NCBI GenBank assembly: GCA_018819015.1
Contig: JAHJQY010000011.1
Coordinates: forward strand, 1 to 32,507
Reading direction: 5' to 3'
DNA from: Patescibacteria group bacterium
GTDB taxonomy: Bacteria; Patescibacteriota; Minisyncoccia; JAHISW01; Tagabacteraceae
Length of the DNA stretch: 32,507 bases
A program made the position numbers and the translations under genes. Shown here piece after piece: positions 31,385 to 32,507 of the stretch. The notes beneath the pieces are model-generated. The model had not been told where the DNA came from. It was given only the letters and a program-made list of their open reading frames with translations, and searched no databases. Position 1 is the stretch's first letter. Every line of letters begins with the position of its first letter.

Positions 31385-31966
31385 ATGCAAAAAACAAAAC
31401 AAATTCTAGCCACCCTCGCCATAATCATTTCACTATTTCTGGTCAATCAAGCCATCATGGCCTGGACGACTCCGACTGGAGCGCCGCCGTCAAGCAATGC
31501 CGCTACACCCATCAACACTTCGGCCACCGCTCAAACAAAATCAGGAACATTGATTTCCAGCACAGACATGAGAGCCCCCATATTCTACGATCAAAACAAC
31601 ACCGGCTATTACGTAAGCCCAGATTCAAACTCCTGGCTTTATAGATTATATTCTTACGACATCAGATCCAGTATTTTCTATGATTTGGACAACACCGGAT
31701 ATTATGTTGATCCGGCAAGCACTTCAAAGTTTAATACAATAAATCTTGGAGGGGTGAACAGGAATAGTTGGCCGAGTGCAACTATAAATTATGGCGATTG
31801 CGTAATACTTGAACATTCTGAAGGAGGCCCAAATTGTGATGGTGATAGCAATTATGGCGCTTGGGGTATGTGCCCAACTAATTATGTAATGGTTGGCGCA
31901 ACAACTGGCCTAAGATTTCCAAACGCTTGCGTAGAAGCGCAAGTAAAATGTTGTAGATTACAATAA
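31385..31966 (+). CDS. Secreted surface protein with FYD-NTGYYV repeats and Cys-rich end
   Basis: The 193-residue product has a signal peptide (about 6-25, likely cut after MA) followed by WTTPTGAPPSSNAATPIN and SATAQTKSG. I know this N-terminal pattern from many CPR surface or pilus-like proteins. Two repeats of the form IFYDxxNTGYYVxP, 31 residues apart, resemble modules of phage tail-fibre and adhesin proteins. The C-terminal domain (about 130-193) has six Cys and ends VKCCRLQ. Host-cell or surface attachment is a reasonable guess but not shown. A truncated duplicate of its start lies upstream. Confidence 0.65.
   Translation: MQKTKQILATLAIIISLFLVNQAIMAWTTPTGAPPSSNAATPINTSATAQTKSGTLISSTDMRAPIFYDQNNTGYYVSPDSNSWLYRLYSYDIRSSIFYDLDNTGYYVDPASTSKFNTINLGGVNRNSWPSATINYGDCVILEHSEGGPNCDGDSNYGAWGMCPTNYVMVGATTGLRFPNACVEAQVKCCRLQ
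31439..31512 (+). repeat. Direct repeat, copy 2
   Basis: This is the second copy of the 74-base block at 30873-30946, here inside the intact surface-protein gene. Confidence 0.85.
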
Positions 31967-31985
31967 TTAGTAAGTTAAAATTATT

Positions 31986-32249
31986 ATGACAAAAAAGAAA
32001 GAAACAACAATTGAAGATTTGGCGGCAATGATAGCCAAAGGATTTGAAGACACGGCGACAAAATCCGATATTAAAAGATTGGATGAAAGAATCAGCCGCT
32101 TAGATCATAGAATGAACGAAAGATTAATTGTTATTGAACGCGATATTGCTGAGATTCGGAGTCATTTTGTCTATCGCGATGAGTTTGAAGATTTGGCGGA
32201 AAGAATGAAATATATAGAGCTTAAACTTGGAATTGAAAGCGGCAAATAA
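31986..32249 (+). CDS. Small coiled-coil protein
   Basis: The 87-residue product (TIEDLAAMIAKGFEDTATK, then DIKRLDERISRLDHRMNER and YRDEFEDLAERMKYIELKLG) is all helical with heptads of Leu/Ile/Met, predicting a coiled coil. The opening 'leu-ala-met-(ile/val)-xx-gly-phe' helix recurs in short proteins of CPR bacteria. Function is unknown. It lies 19 bases after the surface-protein gene and 4 bases before the next gene. Confidence 0.6.
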   Translation: MTKKKETTIEDLAAMIAKGFEDTATKSDIKRLDERISRLDHRMNERLIVIERDIAEIRSHFVYRDEFEDLAERMKYIELKLGIESGK

Positions 32250-32253
32250 TTAT

Positions 32254-32507
32254 ATGAACAGTAAAAATTCTAACAATTCAGATAGCCAAACAACAACCTG
32301 GCCGGCTTTGGATGTTGTTAAGTTTGTTTGCGTGACCATGATGGTGTTCATTCATGCCCATATGGTGCTAATCACGGATTCTTACAGGATTATCAATACC
32401 CATGGATTTTTTTATCAGATTACAAACAAATTAATGTTTCTTGGCTTGTTTTTGACCGCCTTGCCCATGATAGCCGGCGCTGTTTTAAGAATGAACAATA
32501 ATCGCAA
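32254..32507 (+). CDS. Start of a multi-pass membrane protein, possible acyltransferase (partial)
   Basis: The frame is open from ATG 32254 to the window end (84 full codons). After a polar start, TWPALDVVKFVCVTMMVFIHA is followed by HMVLI and a second segment (LMFLGLFLTALPMIAGAVLR). A first membrane helix with D..K....MVF.HAH resembles the active-site His region of acyltransferase-3 and heparan-alpha-glucosaminide acetyltransferase-like proteins, which modify surface sugars. The gene is cut off, so the assignment is tentative. Confidence 0.45.
   Translation, partial: MNSKNSNNSDSQTTTWPALDVVKFVCVTMMVFIHAHMVLITDSYRIINTHGFFYQITNKLMFLGLFLTALPMIAGAVLRMNNNR

Noticed and set aside
30873-31512. Two-copy repeat as a CRISPR array
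   Set aside because: There are only two copies, both coding for the same signal-peptide region, with no regular spacers and no cas genes in the window.

Overview
The window looks like part of a small-genome bacterium of the Candidate Phyla Radiation (Patescibacteria, probably a Parcubacteria-like lineage). The evidence is a split transketolase, a class II ribonucleotide reductase with an intein, a cupin-type glucose-6-phosphate isomerase, the pairing of RNase J with tRNA-Leu, short coiled-coil proteins of a type I associate with CPR genomes, minimal intergenic space, tRNA genes without an encoded CCA, and very few Shine-Dalgarno sequences. TGA is used as a normal stop. The lineage call is inference from gene content; no rRNA is present.

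Region 1-4810 is an accessory, scrambled stretch. It holds the tail of a probable methyltransferase, a truncated adenine DNA methyltransferase, a DpnI-like endonuclease fused in frame to the C-terminal half of a diversity-generating-retroelement (DGR) type reverse transcriptase, a long nested inverted repeat, and a GC-richer DUF5701 gene with its own strong promoter. Next come a remnant of a Cas4/RecB-like nuclease joined head to head with an exonuclease VII small-subunit gene (which ends in an SSB-like DIPF tail), a broken DUF262 gene, and two secreted or peptidase-like genes. At least four breakpoints between gene pieces can be read directly.

Region 4865-12805 (+ strand) is core. A sugar-phosphate operon (epimerase-like, transketolase N and C halves, PfkB kinase) is followed by a secreted trypsin-like protease, FtsK, a small membrane-anchored protein and RecA. 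Region 12795-14898 (- strand) carries rpsR, ssb, rpsF and ychF. Phosphomannomutase (+) shares a 24-bp divergent promoter region with ychF. Region 16218-20640 (- strand) is secG, a family 5 solute-binding protein, cupin GPI, tRNA-Leu and RNase J, tightly packed. Two hypothetical genes (20775-22012) precede groES-groEL-lemA-htpX, a small ORF whose stop lies inside tRNA-Ser, and a DUF389 membrane protein. Then comes the intein-containing ribonucleotide reductase. The right end is a surface-protein region with a truncated N-terminal duplicate, coiled-coil proteins, and the start of a multi-pass membrane protein.

The most notable patterns are these: (i) short GC-rich palindromes inserted in frame in four conserved enzymes; (ii) a repeated promoter layout with a TATAAT-like box 6-9 nt before the ATG, implying leaderless mRNAs; (iii) tRNA genes that abut or overlap coding sequences, so that tRNA processing would set the 5' end (RNase J) or remove the stop codon (small ORF) of the neighbouring mRNA; (iv) SSB and the ExoVII-small-subunit-like protein sharing the same acidic YP...DIPF tail; and (v) the fragment mosaic at the left end.
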